A stretch of 64,000 nt of DNA from Salvia splendens (GCF_004379255.2 NC_056033.1:22932209-22996208); one strand, 5' to 3'. Shown: positions 1 to 10,820, numbered from the stretch's first letter. Notes: a model not told the origin generated them from the sequence alone. Program-made: numbers and translations.

Positions 1-985
1 CCTTCCTAGAAGTGTTCACCGTCTTCTCCAAAATTTTCTTTATCTCGCGGTTAGAGATTTCTGCTTGACCATTTGCTTGCGGATGGTAAGGGCTGGATAG
101 TCTATGGTGCACACCGTATTTCTTCATCAAGGCTTCAATTGTGCAATTACAGAAGTGTGTACCTTGATCGGATATGATCGCCCTGGGTACACCGAATCGG
201 CTGAAGATATGACTCTTTAAGAACTTGGCCACTTCCTTGGCTTCACACGTGCCTGTGGCCTTGGCTTCTACCCATTTGGAGACGTAGTCTACAACAACTA
301 GGATATACATATTCCCATAGGATGAAGGAAAAGGCCCCATGAAATCCATTCCCCATATGTCGAATAGCTCGCAAACTATTACGGGTACCTGCGGCATTTC
401 ATCCCGGGCAGATATTCCATCGGTCCGTTGGCAACGCTCACAACTTCTGCAAAACTCGTACGCATCTTTGTTGAGGGTTGGCCAATAAAAGCCGCTATCC
501 AAAATCTTCCTTGCCGTCTTCTTGGACCCGAAATGTCCTCCGCATGCTAATGAATGGCAGTGGGTTAAAACATCCCGCTGCTCCCAGTCAGGAATGCACC
601 TCCTTATCACTTGATCGGATCCTACCCTCCACAAATAGGGGTCGTCCCAAAAGTAGTATTTCGCTTCACTCTTGATCTTCATTCTTTGGGCCTTGGTAAC
701 ACTCGGCACTTCTGGAAGCTCTCCAGTCACTAGGTAGTTGGCCAGGTCCGCATACCATGGTTCCTGCCCTACCTTCTCTTTTCCTTTTGCTGTATCATTC
801 TGACCAGTAAGCTTGAACACTTCTTCCCAATCAATTCTTCTGGGCGCAAAAATCACCTTACACAAATGTTCTTCTGGAAATTTATCGTGCACTTCGTCAC
901 CGTTTCCATCTTGCACTATTCTGCTCAAATGGTCTGCCACCTTGTTCTCAACTCCTCGCTTATCTTCTACCTCCCAGTCGAATTC
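1..985 (-). pseudogene. Element A integrase (with end of RNase H linker), partial
   Basis: The minus-strand frame encodes the RNase H-integrase linker, the HHCC zinc-binding region ([10 protein letters not shown] near 545-575, then FCRSCERCQ near 430-455), and the DD35E core: D in GMDFMGPF near 345, D in IISDQGTHF near 170, E in NGQAEIS near 60. Ty3/gypsy integrases join the linear cDNA to host DNA in the nucleus. The C-terminal part is missing because the window starts here. A TAA stop at about 985 (a Gln codon in B and C) separates it from the RNase H. I infer that this was one gag-pol polyprotein. Confidence 0.88.
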
Positions 986-2170
986 TTATAACAAGAGTAC
1001 CCATCGGATCAAGCGTGGTTTGGATTCCTTCTTGGCAATCAGATACTTAATCGCCGCATGGTCAGTATACACTATGACTTTGGATCCCAACAAATATGGC
1101 CTGAACTTCTCGAAAGAATACACCACTGCCAGCATCTCCTTTTCAGTGGTATCGTAATTCCGCTGGGCTTGATTTAAAGTCTTGGACGCATAAAAAATTA
1201 CGTACCTCTTCCCGTCGATCTTCTGACCCAGCACGGCTCCTACCGCAAAATCGCTGGCGTCGCACATTACTTCGAAAGGATGGTTCCAGTCAGGAGCCCT
1301 TATGTAAGGTGTGGATGTCAACTTTTCCTTGAGAAGGTTGAAAGCAGCCTTGCATTGCTCATCAAAGATGAATTCCACGTCATTCTGAAGTAATCTAGTA
1401 AGGGGCTGGGCGATCTTGGAGAAATCCTTGATAAATCTTCGATAAAATCCGGCGTGCCCCAGAAAACCCCTTATTCCCTTCTGATCAGTAGGGTATGGTA
1501 ATTTGGATATAACATCTACCTTGGCTCGATCCACTTGGATACCTCTTTCTGAGACCACGTGTCCTAAAACTATCCCTTCGGTGACCATAAAATGGCACTT
1601 TTCAAAGTTCAAAACCAAACTCTTTGCTTGACATCTTTCCAAAACTATATCCAAATGGTGAAGGCAAGAGTCGAACGAGTCTCCGTAAACCGTGAAATCG
1701 TCCATGACTAGCCTCGTTGGGATCAGTTCATTCCTCTCATTCTGAACTACTTGGATGCCCGACTTCTTTGGGACCATGTGGATCGGGCTGACCCACTCAC
1801 TATCCGGTACTGAATAGATAATCCCTAGCGACAACAACTTCAAGATCTCCTTCAATATTTCTTCTCGCATGTTAGGGTTTACCTTCCTTTGAGCATCTCG
1901 ATGTGCCTTCGCTCCTTCCTCCAACCTAATGTGGTGCATGCAGACATCGGGGCTAATTCCCACTAAATCTGTAAGACTCCAACCAATCGCCTTCTTGTTC
2001 TTGCTCAGCACGGTCAGTAGCCTAGCCTCTTGTTCCTTCGTAAGGCTGCTACTGATGATCACTGGATATGAGTTCTCCTCTCCGAGGAAGGCATACTTCA
2101 AATGTGGTGGTAACTTCTTCAGCTCAACTTGAGGTGAAAGTGTGTCTTCGGGTAGAGGGTTTTTTCTCAA
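986..2170 (-). pseudogene. Element A reverse transcriptase (internally deleted) and RNase H
   Basis: The frame starts with the Athila RT N-terminal segment ([25 protein letters not shown]) and jumps at about 1704 from TRLV directly to MDDF. Compared with C (24890-25210) about 105 residues are missing, including the first catalytic Asp (FLDGYNGYF) and the YAYRRMPFGLC motif; the MDDF box survives. RNase H follows with CDASD, EKEML and YTDH, the usual catalytic acidic residues. The RT cannot be active. The deletion is in frame and identical in B. A one-base insertion in a T-run near 2160 separates this frame from gag-protease. Confidence 0.9.
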
Positions 2171-2174
2171 TCTC

Positions 2175-5100
2175 TCATTCTTTTTCTAAATCTCCCTCCG
2201 ATGGTTCTTCTATACTGGCTGGTAGCTGAACCCCTGCGGCTCCAATGAACTCCGATTTCCGACAGAATTCCTTGATTGCTGCTTCTATTTCCTCATCAGT
2301 TAACCCTTGGCTACTGATCAGATCATACCATGCAGCAGCTTCGACGTCAGCCTGCTCATAAACATCTAACGCTTGGAGTTTCTCCTGCAATAGTTCGGTC
2401 TCAAGAAAATCTTGGACAAGGGGGTCAATCACATCAACATAACACAAATTTTCAGAATCAATCGGTTTCATCATGGCTTCATTGATATCAAAAGTGAATT
2501 TCTCTCCATGAAAATCAATGCAAATTGTCCCCTCGGCCATGTCCACTATTGTGTTAGCCGTTCTCAAAAATGGCCTTCCTAACAACACTCCACTAGATTC
2601 CCTAGCTTCATGCTCACTCATTTTGATCACATAAAAATCAGCAGGATAGGTAAAATCATGCACTCTTACTAACACGTTTTCTAAAACTCCCCCAGGACTT
2701 ATGCACGACCTATCAGCCAGTTGGATCAACCACCCTAGTATTCGACAATCTAACTCTCTTCAATCGGTTATAGATAGACAATGGCATGATATTTATGGAT
2801 GCCCCCAAATCACACATTGCATGTTTGACCTTCACATCTCCTATAGCTATAGGCAGAGTGAACATACCTGGATCGGCTCTCTTGGGTGGCAACTTCTCTT
2901 GCACTATTGCTGACGCTAATCCCTTCCACCATAATCTTGCCATCCTTCTGGGCTCTCCCAGCTATGAAGTCCTTTATGAATTTCCCAAGAGGGGGTAGCT
3001 TCACGGCTTGGAGGAATGGTATGGTGACTTCCAACTTCCAAAAAATCGACAAGTAGTCAACCGGGTTCTCTTTCTTCCTCTTTGTAACAAATCGGAATGG
3101 GAATGGTTTCTCCCCTTTTTTCCTCCTCTACTGGTTCCTCAGCAACCTTCTTGGAGTTTTTTCTTGGGTAGTTCCTGGGTCTGAGCCTCCATTCTGGGCT
3201 CTACCTCTTGAGGAGGTTCCTTCCTGGTCAGTAGGGTGTCGGGTTCACCTCGTACACTTGGTGTATCATCCAAGAAGAATGGATCTTTCATCCGAGGCAT
3301 AGTTCTCCCTAATTCTTCCGCTGAAATGGTATCACCTCCTATCTCGTTCCATTAGATCCTCCACCAGGTTGTTTCGGTTGAGGCACGTCATAAGTGGTTC
3401 CTGACCTCAACGTAACCTTACTCACATTTGCCTTTTCGGGCATTTGGACTGTAGATGGGAGTTTCCCTGCATTTCCCTTCAAATCACCCACCGAACTGGC
3501 CAGTTGAGCTAACTGCCTATTCATCATATCCATGTTCGCCTTATGTTCCTTCTGGGCGTTTTGCATCCCCTGCACGACCTCATTATGGGATTGCATTCTC
3601 CTTTGATGCTCTGTTGTGACGCTAGCATTTCACCCATCATGTCCTCAACGGATCTCCTTGACCTGTTCGAGTTTTGGAAATGACTTGGCCCTTGGTGTTG
3701 ATAGTTCTGGGAGTTTTGCTGGCCTTGATTAGGCGGGTATTGGTTATACTGGGCAGGAGGGGTGTACTGATCTTGAGGATATTGATTCTGGTGCTGACCA
3801 TGGAATTGATTTTGGTTCTGATGGTTTTGGGGTCCTGGGTTTGGCTGATTTTGGAAGTTTTGGATGTTTCTCTGGTGGGGTGGCACATAGACAGGGTTCG
3901 GGTTCTGGTTTTGTGGGTTTTTGGTTTTGGGAATGTTGGTTTCTTCCTGACCAGTTGGGCTGGTAGTCTGGGTTTGCTGGTCCACGGTTAGGGTTTGGTT
4001 CGGATGAGGGTATACTGGTTCTGACCTTGGTTCTGATTTTGGCTCCCGTCACCCCGTCGGATGTTTGGATGATCCCTCCATGGTGCATCCTGTTGCCTAC
4101 CTTGAATCCAATGCCCACTAGAATTGAAGTACCCCGCAGCATTAACTTGCTCCATATTCCCGAAGTCAGTAGGCTGATCATAGTTTGGTCCTTGATTTCC
4201 CTGCTCTGCACCCTTGTAATTCCCAGTGGGGGGGTGGTGGAGTGCTCTTCTCGATCGCACTCAGAAGTGACTTCTTCAGCTCATCCATTTTCAAATCCAT
4301 TTTCTGCTCCAGTGTATTTTCCTGATCAGTAACCGAGGCAACAGCAGCCCGCTCTCGGTTGTATCCTTCCCTTGAATGGTCATACTCTTTCTTTGCATTC
4401 AATAGCTTCCTTAGGACTCTCTTTGCTTCGCTAACCCGCAATTGCGTGAAGCTTCCTCCTGACGATGAATTTGCCAGGTCCTTGGTTACCGCGTTCATGC
4501 CTTCGTAGAAAGTATGATGTACTTCAATGTCCGCCATGCGATGGTTGGGACATGATTCCAAAAGACCCATGTATCTTGCCCAATAATCACTCAAGGGCTC
4601 ATCATACCCTTGCTTCACATTAGTTATTTCCCTCTTCAGCGCGCTTGTCTTGGATGACGGAAAAAACTCGCCCAGAAATGCTGACTTGAAATCGGCCCAA
4701 GTCTCAATAGAGTTGGGGGGCAGGCGCATGAACCAGGTGTTAGCTTCCCCCTTGAGCACAAATGGCAAAGCCTTCAGCCTATAATCATCCTCAGTTGCTC
4801 CTGCTGGTCTCCTCTGCGCCCTACAAATTTTGCAAAACTCATGAAGAAACTCATACGGCCCTTCGTAGCTCTTCCCGCAGTACGTAGGCAGGATCGCGAT
4901 CACATGAGGCTTCACATCGCAGGCGGTTTGCCCTGGAGTAACGACTATGGCTTGCGGGGGTTCTCCTTCAGTATGCGCGTTCAGCGTCCCGATCTCCGGG
5001 TCCTCATCTCCCTGGTTGGCCATTTCCCTTGGGTTGCCTTCCAACCGTGGTATCTCTTCTGGTATCGGTCCCTCTATGGTGCCCTTCTCTTCGTCACTAC

Positions 5101-5212
5101 TCGTGCCTAGGTCAGACAAGGTGGTCGACAGGCCAGAACGAGTGGTTACGAGTATAGATCCTCGCTGAAGTATCTTCGGTCTCCCCTGGTCAGGAGCCGA
5201 ACTGCTTCTCAT
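2175..5212 (-). pseudogene. Element A gag-protease (frameshifted)
   Basis: Gag forms the virus-like particle and the aspartic protease cuts the polyprotein. The ATG (complement of 5210-5212, MRSSSAPDQ) is chosen because the same start is preserved in B and D; it directly follows a pyrimidine-rich tract ending in CAG. In order: acidic leader, Retrotrans_gag-like region (KSYEGPYEFLHEF to HHTFYEGM), a Gln/Asn/Pro-rich stretch in place of a CCHC zinc knuckle, a coiled segment (QSHNEVVQGMQNAQKEHK), then protease with CDLGAS near 2800-2820 and LLGRPFL. Many one-base indels, mostly in homopolymers (near 2730, 2925, 3120, 3170, 3345, 3595, 3925, 4010), break the frame compared with B. Confidence 0.9.
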
Positions 5213-5301
5213 AAACTGAAATGAAAAGAAAAGAAAAAGAAGATTATGCACAATATATACGCCAAAGTATCACACACAAAAGTAACTAGTAACGCCATCC
5301 A

Positions 5302-5319
5302 TCCCCGGCAACGGCGCCA
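5302..5319 (-). other. Element A primer-binding site, tRNA-Asp type
   Basis: On the minus strand the 18 bases read TGGCGCCGTTGCCGGGGA, the complement of the 3' end of plant tRNA-Asp including CCA. The site lies two bases downstream of the 5' LTR, as expected for minus-strand priming, and fixes the orientation of the element. Athila elements are known to use this primer. Confidence 0.92.
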
Positions 5320-5321
5320 TT

Positions 5322-6804
5322 TGAAACGGTGGGCTCAGGGCGCTTAGGTGTCGTTCAAGCAAGGATATATCCTACTGGTCAGGATAGAGATCCTGACTAA
5401 GCCTAGACCCTGGTTTCAAAAATTCCTCAACCCACTCCTACTGATCAGTATAGTGGTGGTAAGGGTCGAATCCCACAGAGATGGTGCGTTAAAACTATTG
5501 TGGTGATATTCTGGATGGTTTGGTTAGCTACCACGCTCGGGTTGAGTTTCTACCTAGGCAAGAACTTAAAGGTAGTTTCCTACTGACTAGAATGGGGAAA
5601 GTAGTGTAGAGGTGCAGCTGTGTACGTGGAAATGAGGAGACATTTTTTGTAACAGAAAATATTTGGAAGGTACGGGATTCTATTTTGGGCTAGACAGAAT
5701 ATTCAGAGGGTAGTGGTAGTCATGGTGACTAGGCTGACAGATCTGCAGGTTATAACTAAAAGTAAAGGACAAAAAGCAAAAAGCATCTAAAAAGCAAAGT
5801 GGTCCCCAACATTAGACTTGGACATCATCTTCTTCAACAACACAAACTAAAATCAGAAAATAATTCCAGATTCAACACAGAAACACAGTTTATCAATTCG
5901 CGAACACAGATCCACAAATAAGAACACCAAATCTGAAATCAAAACACAGAAACTGCAACTCCGCGTACTGGTCAACAGGAAACGAAACGCACTCAAACTA
6001 AACTTCACATGCAGCGATTCACTCACGATCGAACAGTTCCACGTTTAACTAAGGAAATTGCGACGGAAACAAGAAAGAAAAGATTCAGCACTTAAAACAC
6101 CAAGGAACCTTAGATCTAAGCTAACTAGGCGGAATAGGAAGGAAAAGAAATCAACACCATAACTGAACGGAAATCAACTTCATAGCATAAACACGTTCGG
6201 ATCTTCAACAAGTACTTCAAAAGCAGAAAATATCCAAAAGCAACAAGATCCAACGTAAGGAAAGCAAGTAAATTAAACTACGAAAGCGAATAAAAGTGTT
6301 TTGCCACTCCGGGCGATGAAATCTCTAAGCTACGGTCTTGCTGGCTGGAACGGACGATTTGGAACTCCGGGAACATCTAGATCTTCAAGTGACCATGGCA
6401 GTGGCGAGGAACGAGATTCTGGACTGGGCTGAAAGACTAAACTCCGAGAGAACTCTCCTAAAAGTGATGATGATGAACGAATTCCCTTTTTCTCTCCAAG
6501 TGGCTTCCTTTTATAGGGAGGCTTACCCTTGATTTTTAGGGTAAGACCTTGCGGTGAAATGACTTCTTTGCCCTTAATTGTGATTGAGCAGTCCCAGCTA
6601 TCCTCCTTCTCCATCTCGAGCCATTTTTGCATGTATACTGGTCAGTACGTAATCGTCCTGACGCCCTTTTCACTTGAAGTGTCTGAAACTCTGCCTACTG
6701 GCTAGAACGCTTACCCTGCACGCTTAAGCAACTAGTTTTGCAGATATAATTCAATTATGCACATCATACTGACCCGTAACCTAGGCCTAGAATACGACTT
6801 ATCA
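5322..6804 (-). repeat. Element A 5' LTR (1,483 bp)
   Basis: Begins TGAAACGG and ends TTATCA on the plus strand (TG...CA). It aligns over its whole length with both LTRs of B and, inverted, with those of C. In the first 500 bases I counted about 14 substitutions against the B right LTR, clearly more than between the internal regions of A and B. Confidence 0.93.
6507..6516 (-). promoter_or_regulatory. Element A LTR TATA box
   Basis: Minus strand reads CTATAAAAGG within a block GCCTCCCTATAAAAGGAAGC that is preserved in all five A-D family LTRs. It is the only strong TATA-like motif at a conserved place in the LTR, so I take it as the core promoter of the genomic RNA. Confidence 0.7.
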
Positions 6805-6805
6805 A

Positions 6806-6905
6806 NNNNNNNNNNNNNNNNNNNNNNNNNNNNNNNNNNNNNNNNNNNNNNNNNNNNNNNNNNNNNNNNNNNNNNNNNNNNNNNNNNNNNNNNNNNNNNN
6901 NNNNN
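6806..6905. other. Assembly gap (100 N)
   Basis: Exactly 100 undefined bases, the usual placeholder for a gap of unknown size. It separates the end of the LTR of A from the middle of the 5' LTR of C, two copies of one LTR in opposite orientation. About 970 bases of the C LTR are missing here. Confidence 0.98.
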
Positions 6906-7373
6906 TTGTTATCTGAATTTTGGATGTGTTTGTTGAAGAAGATGGTGTCTATTTCAATTGGAGGGGACCACTTACTTTTTAGATGCTTTTTGCTTTTGTC
7001 CTTCACTTTTAGTTAAGCCCTGTCAGCCTAGTCACCAAACTTCCACTACCCTCTGAATATTCCGTTTAGCCCAAAATAGAAACCCGTACCTTCTAAATAA
7101 TTTCTGTTACAAAAATGTCTCCCCATTTCACGTACACGGTTACATTCCAGATGTCTTCATTACCGTCTGACCAGTAAAACACCACCTTTAAGTTCTTGCC
7201 TAGGTAGAGACTCAACCCAAGCGTGGTAGCTAACCAACCTTTCCAAATATCACCGCGGTAGTTTAAACGCACCATCTCTTTGGGATTCGACCCTTATCAC
7301 CACTATACTGATCAGTAGGAGTGGGTTGAGGAATCTTTGAAACCAGGGTCTAGGCTTAGTTAGGATCTCTATC
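6906..7373 (+). repeat. Element C 5' LTR remnant
   Basis: Matches the 3' LTR of C from about 31374 to 31842. The left part is lost in the assembly gap. The right end is missing: the sequence passes from the LTR (ggatctctatc) straight into gag (ttgtctgacc). Relative to B (about 20387-20651) some 265 bases are gone. Confidence 0.88.
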
Positions 7374-7968
7374 TTGTCTGACCTAGGCACGAGTAGTGAC
7401 GAAGAGAAGGGCACCATAGAGGAACCAATACAAGAAGAGATACCACTGTTGGAAGGCAACCCAAGGGAAATGGCCAACCAGGGAGATGAGGACCCGGAGA
7501 TCGGGACGCTGAACGCACATACTGAAGGAGAGCCCCCGCAAGCCATAGTCGTTACTCCAGGCAAACCGCCTGCGATGTGAAGCTTCATGTGATCGCGATC
7601 CTGCCTACATACTGTGGGAAGAGCTATGAAGGGCCGTATGAGTTTCTTCATGAGTTTTGTAAAATTTGTAGGGCGCAGAGAAGACCAGCAGGAGCGACTG
7701 AGGATGATTATAGGCTGAAGGCTTTGCCATTTGTGCTCAAGGGGGATGCTAACACCTGGTTCATGCGCTCCTGCCCCCAACTCTATTGAGACTTGGGCCG
7801 ATTTCAAGTCAGCATTCCTGGGCGAGTTTTTTCCGTCATCCAAGACAAGCGCGCTGAAGAGGGAAATAACTAATGTGAAGCAAGGGTATGATGAACCCTT
7901 GAGTGATTATTGAGCAAGATACATGGGTCTTTTGGAATCATGACCCAACCATCGCATGGCGGACATTG
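7374..7968 (+). pseudogene. Element C gag, N-terminal part, before the B insertion
   Basis: Encodes the gag segment from SDLGTSSDEEKG to MADIEV. The first 35 or so codons, with the ATG, are deleted. One-base indels near 7562 and 7770 shift the frame and shift it back, and a Trp codon has become TGA at about 7914 (LSDY*ARYMG). The reading continues at 22080 with HHTFYEGMN, so B entered codons of the capsid-like region. Confidence 0.88.
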
Positions 7969-7973
7969 AAGTA
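7969..7973. repeat. Target-site duplication of B, left copy (aagta)
   Basis: The five bases aagta stand directly before the TG of the left LTR of B and again directly after the CA of its right LTR (22075-22079). Joining the flanks restores the gag reading of C, which shows that B moved in by integrase-mediated insertion. Confidence 0.95.
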
Positions 7974-9457
7974 TGAAACGGTTAGGGCTCAGGGCGCTTA
8001 GGTGTCGTTCAAGTAAGGATACATCCTACTGGTCAAGATACAGATCCTAATTAAACCTAGGCCCTGGTTTCAAAAATTCCTCAACCCACTCCTACTGATC
8101 AGTATAGTGGTGGTAAGGGTCAAATCCTACAGAGATGGTGCGTTAAAACTATTGTGGTGATATTCTGGATGGTTTGGTTAGCTACCACGCTCGGGTTGAG
8201 TCTCTACCTAGGCAAGAACTTAAAGGTAATTTCCTACTGACTAGAATGGGAAAGTAGTGTAGAGGTGCAGCTGTGTACGTGGAAATGGGGAGACATTTTT
8301 GTAACAGAAAATATTTGGAAGGTACGGGATTCTATTTTGGGCTAGACAGAATATTCAGAGGGTAGTGGTAGTCATGGTGACTAGGCCGACAGATCTGCAG
8401 GTTATAACTAAAAGTAAAGGACAAAAAGCAAAAAGCATCTAAAAAGCAAAGTGGTCCCCAACATTAGACTTGGACATCATCTTCTTCAACAACACAAACT
8501 AAAATCAGAAAATAATTCCAGATTCAACACAGAAACACAGTTTATCAATTCGCGAACACAGATCCACAAATAAGAACACCAAATCTGAAATCAAAACACA
8601 GAAACTGCAACTCCGCGTACTGGTCAATAGGAAACGAAACGCACTCAAACTAAACTTCACATGCAGCGATTCACTCACGATCGAACAGTTCCACGTTTAA
8701 CTAAGGAAATTGCGACGGAAACAAGGAAAGAGAAGATTCAGCACTTAAAACACCAAGGAACCTTAGATCTAAGCTAACTAGGTGGAATAAGAAGGAAAAG
8801 AAATCAACACCATAACTGAACGGAAATCAACTTCTTAGCATTAACACGTTCGGATCTTCAACAAGTACTTCAAAAGCAGAAAATATCCAAAAGCAAGCAA
8901 AGATCCAACGTAAGGAAAGCAAGTAAATTAAACTACGAAAGCGAATAAAAGTGTTTGCCACTCCGGGCGATGAAATCTCTAAGCTACGGTCTTGCTGGCT
9001 GGAACGGACGATTTGGAACTCCGGGAACATCTAGATCTTCAAGTGACCATGGCAGTGGCGAGGAACGAGATTCTGGACTGGGCTGAAAGACTAAACTCCG
9101 AGAGAACTCTCCTAAAAGTGATGATGATGAACGACTCCCTTTTTTTCTCCAAGTGGCTTCCTTTTATAGGGAGGCTTACCCTTGATTTTTAGGTTGAGAC
9201 CTTGCGGTGAAATGACTTCTTTGCCCTTAATTGTGATTGAGCAGTCCCAGCTATCCTCCTTCTCCATCTCGAGCCATTTTTGCATGTATACTGGTCAGTG
9301 CGTAATCGTCCTGACGCCCTTTTCACTTGAAGTGTCTGAAACTCTGCCTACTGGCTAGAACGCTTACCCTGCACGCTTAAGCAACTAGTTTTGCAGATAT
9401 AATTCAATTATGCACATCATACTGACCCGTAACCTGGGCCTAGAATACGACTAATCA
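7974..9457 (-). repeat. Element B 3' LTR (1,484 bp)
   Basis: Plus strand runs from TGAAACGG to CTAATCA. It pairs with 20588-22074. The adjoining internal sequence is not a clear polypurine tract: on the minus strand it reads GGTAAGTGTGAGCAGTT just before the LTR. Confidence 0.94.
9160..9169 (-). promoter_or_regulatory. Element B 3' LTR TATA box
   Basis: CTATAAAAGG on the minus strand in the same conserved context as in A, C and D. In a 3' LTR it could drive read-out transcription into flanking C gag. Confidence 0.6.
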
Positions 9458-9478
9458 AACTGCTCACACTTACCACAT

Positions 9479-9492
9479 GCTTGTCCTCAAGC
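9479..9492 (-). other. LTR-proximal hairpin of B with AGGA loop
   Basis: Minus strand GCTTG-AGGA-CAAGC, 5-bp stem and 4-base loop, 21 bases before the 3' LTR. Element G has GCTCG-AGGA-CGAGC at the same place, a compensatory change of one pair. Confidence 0.65.
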
Positions 9493-10734
9493 GTGAAGAA
9501 CAAACAAAAAGGAATAAGTCGAATTCTAGCCTGGTTACTCCCCTGACCGACTCTACCTAAACTAGACTCTATAATACAACGACGCAAAGAAAAACACTTG
9601 GTCAAACACAGAAAAAAAAAACACACAAACACAAATAAAAACTAAAACACAAAGATTGGGCTATATTTTCAACCATCCCTTACCTCGGGATCTGGTGCAA
9701 TCCGCCTTAGACAGCCCTGAACTTCTGCCACCCCCCATTCCTTCTGGTCAGTATATCCGCTTGTCATGATCGCCCAAACTCTCGGCCAAACACTAGATTC
9801 ACTCGGTCTCTCATACCTCACCAGGAATGTTAGGACCGCATTCTCTCAATATGCTCAACCACACTTGCTTCGGACTTGGATCTCATGTGCAGCTACTGAA
9901 GGGCTTAAAGGCTTGTAATGGGGCTATTGGATCTCACTTGCTTCTTAGCTGGCGCTTCTGGCTTGGGTCTCTAACTGGTCAGTATCATCTTGTGGCTTTG
10001 CCACCCTTATTCTTCTCTTTTTTTTTTGTGTGGTCAAGTTTCTGACTATTTTTCTCCACATTCTTCTCTCTCTCTCTTTTTTTTCTTTTTCCTTTGTGGC
10101 TTCGCCACCCTTATACTTTTCTCTCTCCCTTTTTTTTTCTTTTTGTGGACCCGGGATAACTCCCTGGTCGATTTTCTTCCGAACTTTCTTGCCCAGCTGG
10201 AGTCTGCTCTCTTTCACATCTTTCTGGCCAGTAAGCTTCATTCGCCTCATGCCTTGCACACACACAGCCCCAGTGGCTAGGGGTATTTATCTGGGTAAAA
10301 GAGTTGGGAAAAGAGGTTCTAAAGGTGGTTTTTTTTTTTTTTAACGGATGGGGGTTTCCTACTGCCTTCAGTGTTTGCTACTCGTGGTCACTTCATCCTA
10401 GGCGAATTGTAGCAGCCTCTCATTCTTTTCAATATTTGTGGAAAGTGGTTCCACTCTAAGCTTATAACTCACATTTGAAGAGGGCTTTCGCGTTTGGCTC
10501 TAAGTATGGGCTTTTCTCTCATACTCACATCATCTATCCCTGACTAGGAGGTACTAGGGAGGGTGGTTTCGGTTTTCCAGCATGTCTTATTTACCTCAGT
10601 TCCCTTCACCGTCAGCTCAAGACGGTTGAGTTTTAAGCCCAATCAACACACAAAATAAAAAAAACTAAACTTAACAGGACACTAACACAAGCACGAACAC
10701 AAAAACTACACATATATCATAAACCATACTCATC

Positions 10735-10820
10735 ATACTGGTCATATGCGTCCCCCCTCCCACTTCACAAGTGTCTGCCCTCAGATAAGGCTGTGAAGTG
10801 GAAAAGGTAATGACCAGTAT
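10735..10820 (-). other. Tiered stem-loop with G-rich tract, element B
   Basis: Outer arms 10735-10745 and 10810-10820 (atactggtcat / atgaccagtat) pair over 11 bp; middle arms 10760-10769 and 10792-10801 (ccacttcaca / tgtgaagtgg) over 10 bp; an apical stem 10772-10777/10782-10787 closes a 4-base loop. On the minus strand a G tract (GTGGGAGGGGGGAC) lies on the 3' side between middle and outer stems. C and E carry the same arrangement. Role unknown; the G tract looks like an internal polypurine tract. Confidence 0.75.

Larger units (their letters stand above)
1..6804 (-). mobile_element. Element A: Athila-type Ty3/gypsy LTR retrotransposon, 5' part (window-truncated)
   Basis: Reading on the minus strand, from right to left, the copy has a 5' LTR, a tRNA-Asp-type primer-binding site, gag-protease, a shortened reverse transcriptase with RNase H, and integrase, which is cut by the window edge. 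ORF3 and the 3' LTR would lie to the left, outside the window. The internal part (1-5320) is nearly identical, base for base, to that of element B (15266-20586), including one shared RT deletion, while the LTR is more different. Several single-base indels and a stop codon break the frame, so the copy is not coding-competent. Confidence 0.93.
6906..7973 (+). mobile_element. Element C, 5' fragment
   Basis: Plus-strand Athila copy. It holds the last part of the 5' LTR (to about 7373) joined directly to gag without LTR end, PBS, leader or gag ATG. The copy is interrupted at 7973 by element B and resumes at 22080. Confidence 0.9.

Noticed and set aside
3674..3991. Hydrophobic plus-strand frame opposite gag (also 18937-19212 and inverse copies in C and D)
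   Set aside because: Antisense shadow of the Gln/Asn-rich gag repeat; its pattern follows from the sense codons.
7250..7843. 197-codon minus-strand frame across the C LTR-gag junction
   Set aside because: Antisense to gag and LTR, a product of the deletion joint; no copy elsewhere preserves it.
9945..10344. Hydrophobic frames resembling a membrane envelope segment in the 3' region of B
   Set aside because: They arise from poly-T and TTC/TCT runs read in several frames; C has no counterpart with a kept frame.
10560..10630. Polypurine tract for the 3' LTR of B at the block shared with C
   Set aside because: It lies more than 1 kb from the LTR and is not purine-rich over a continuous run.
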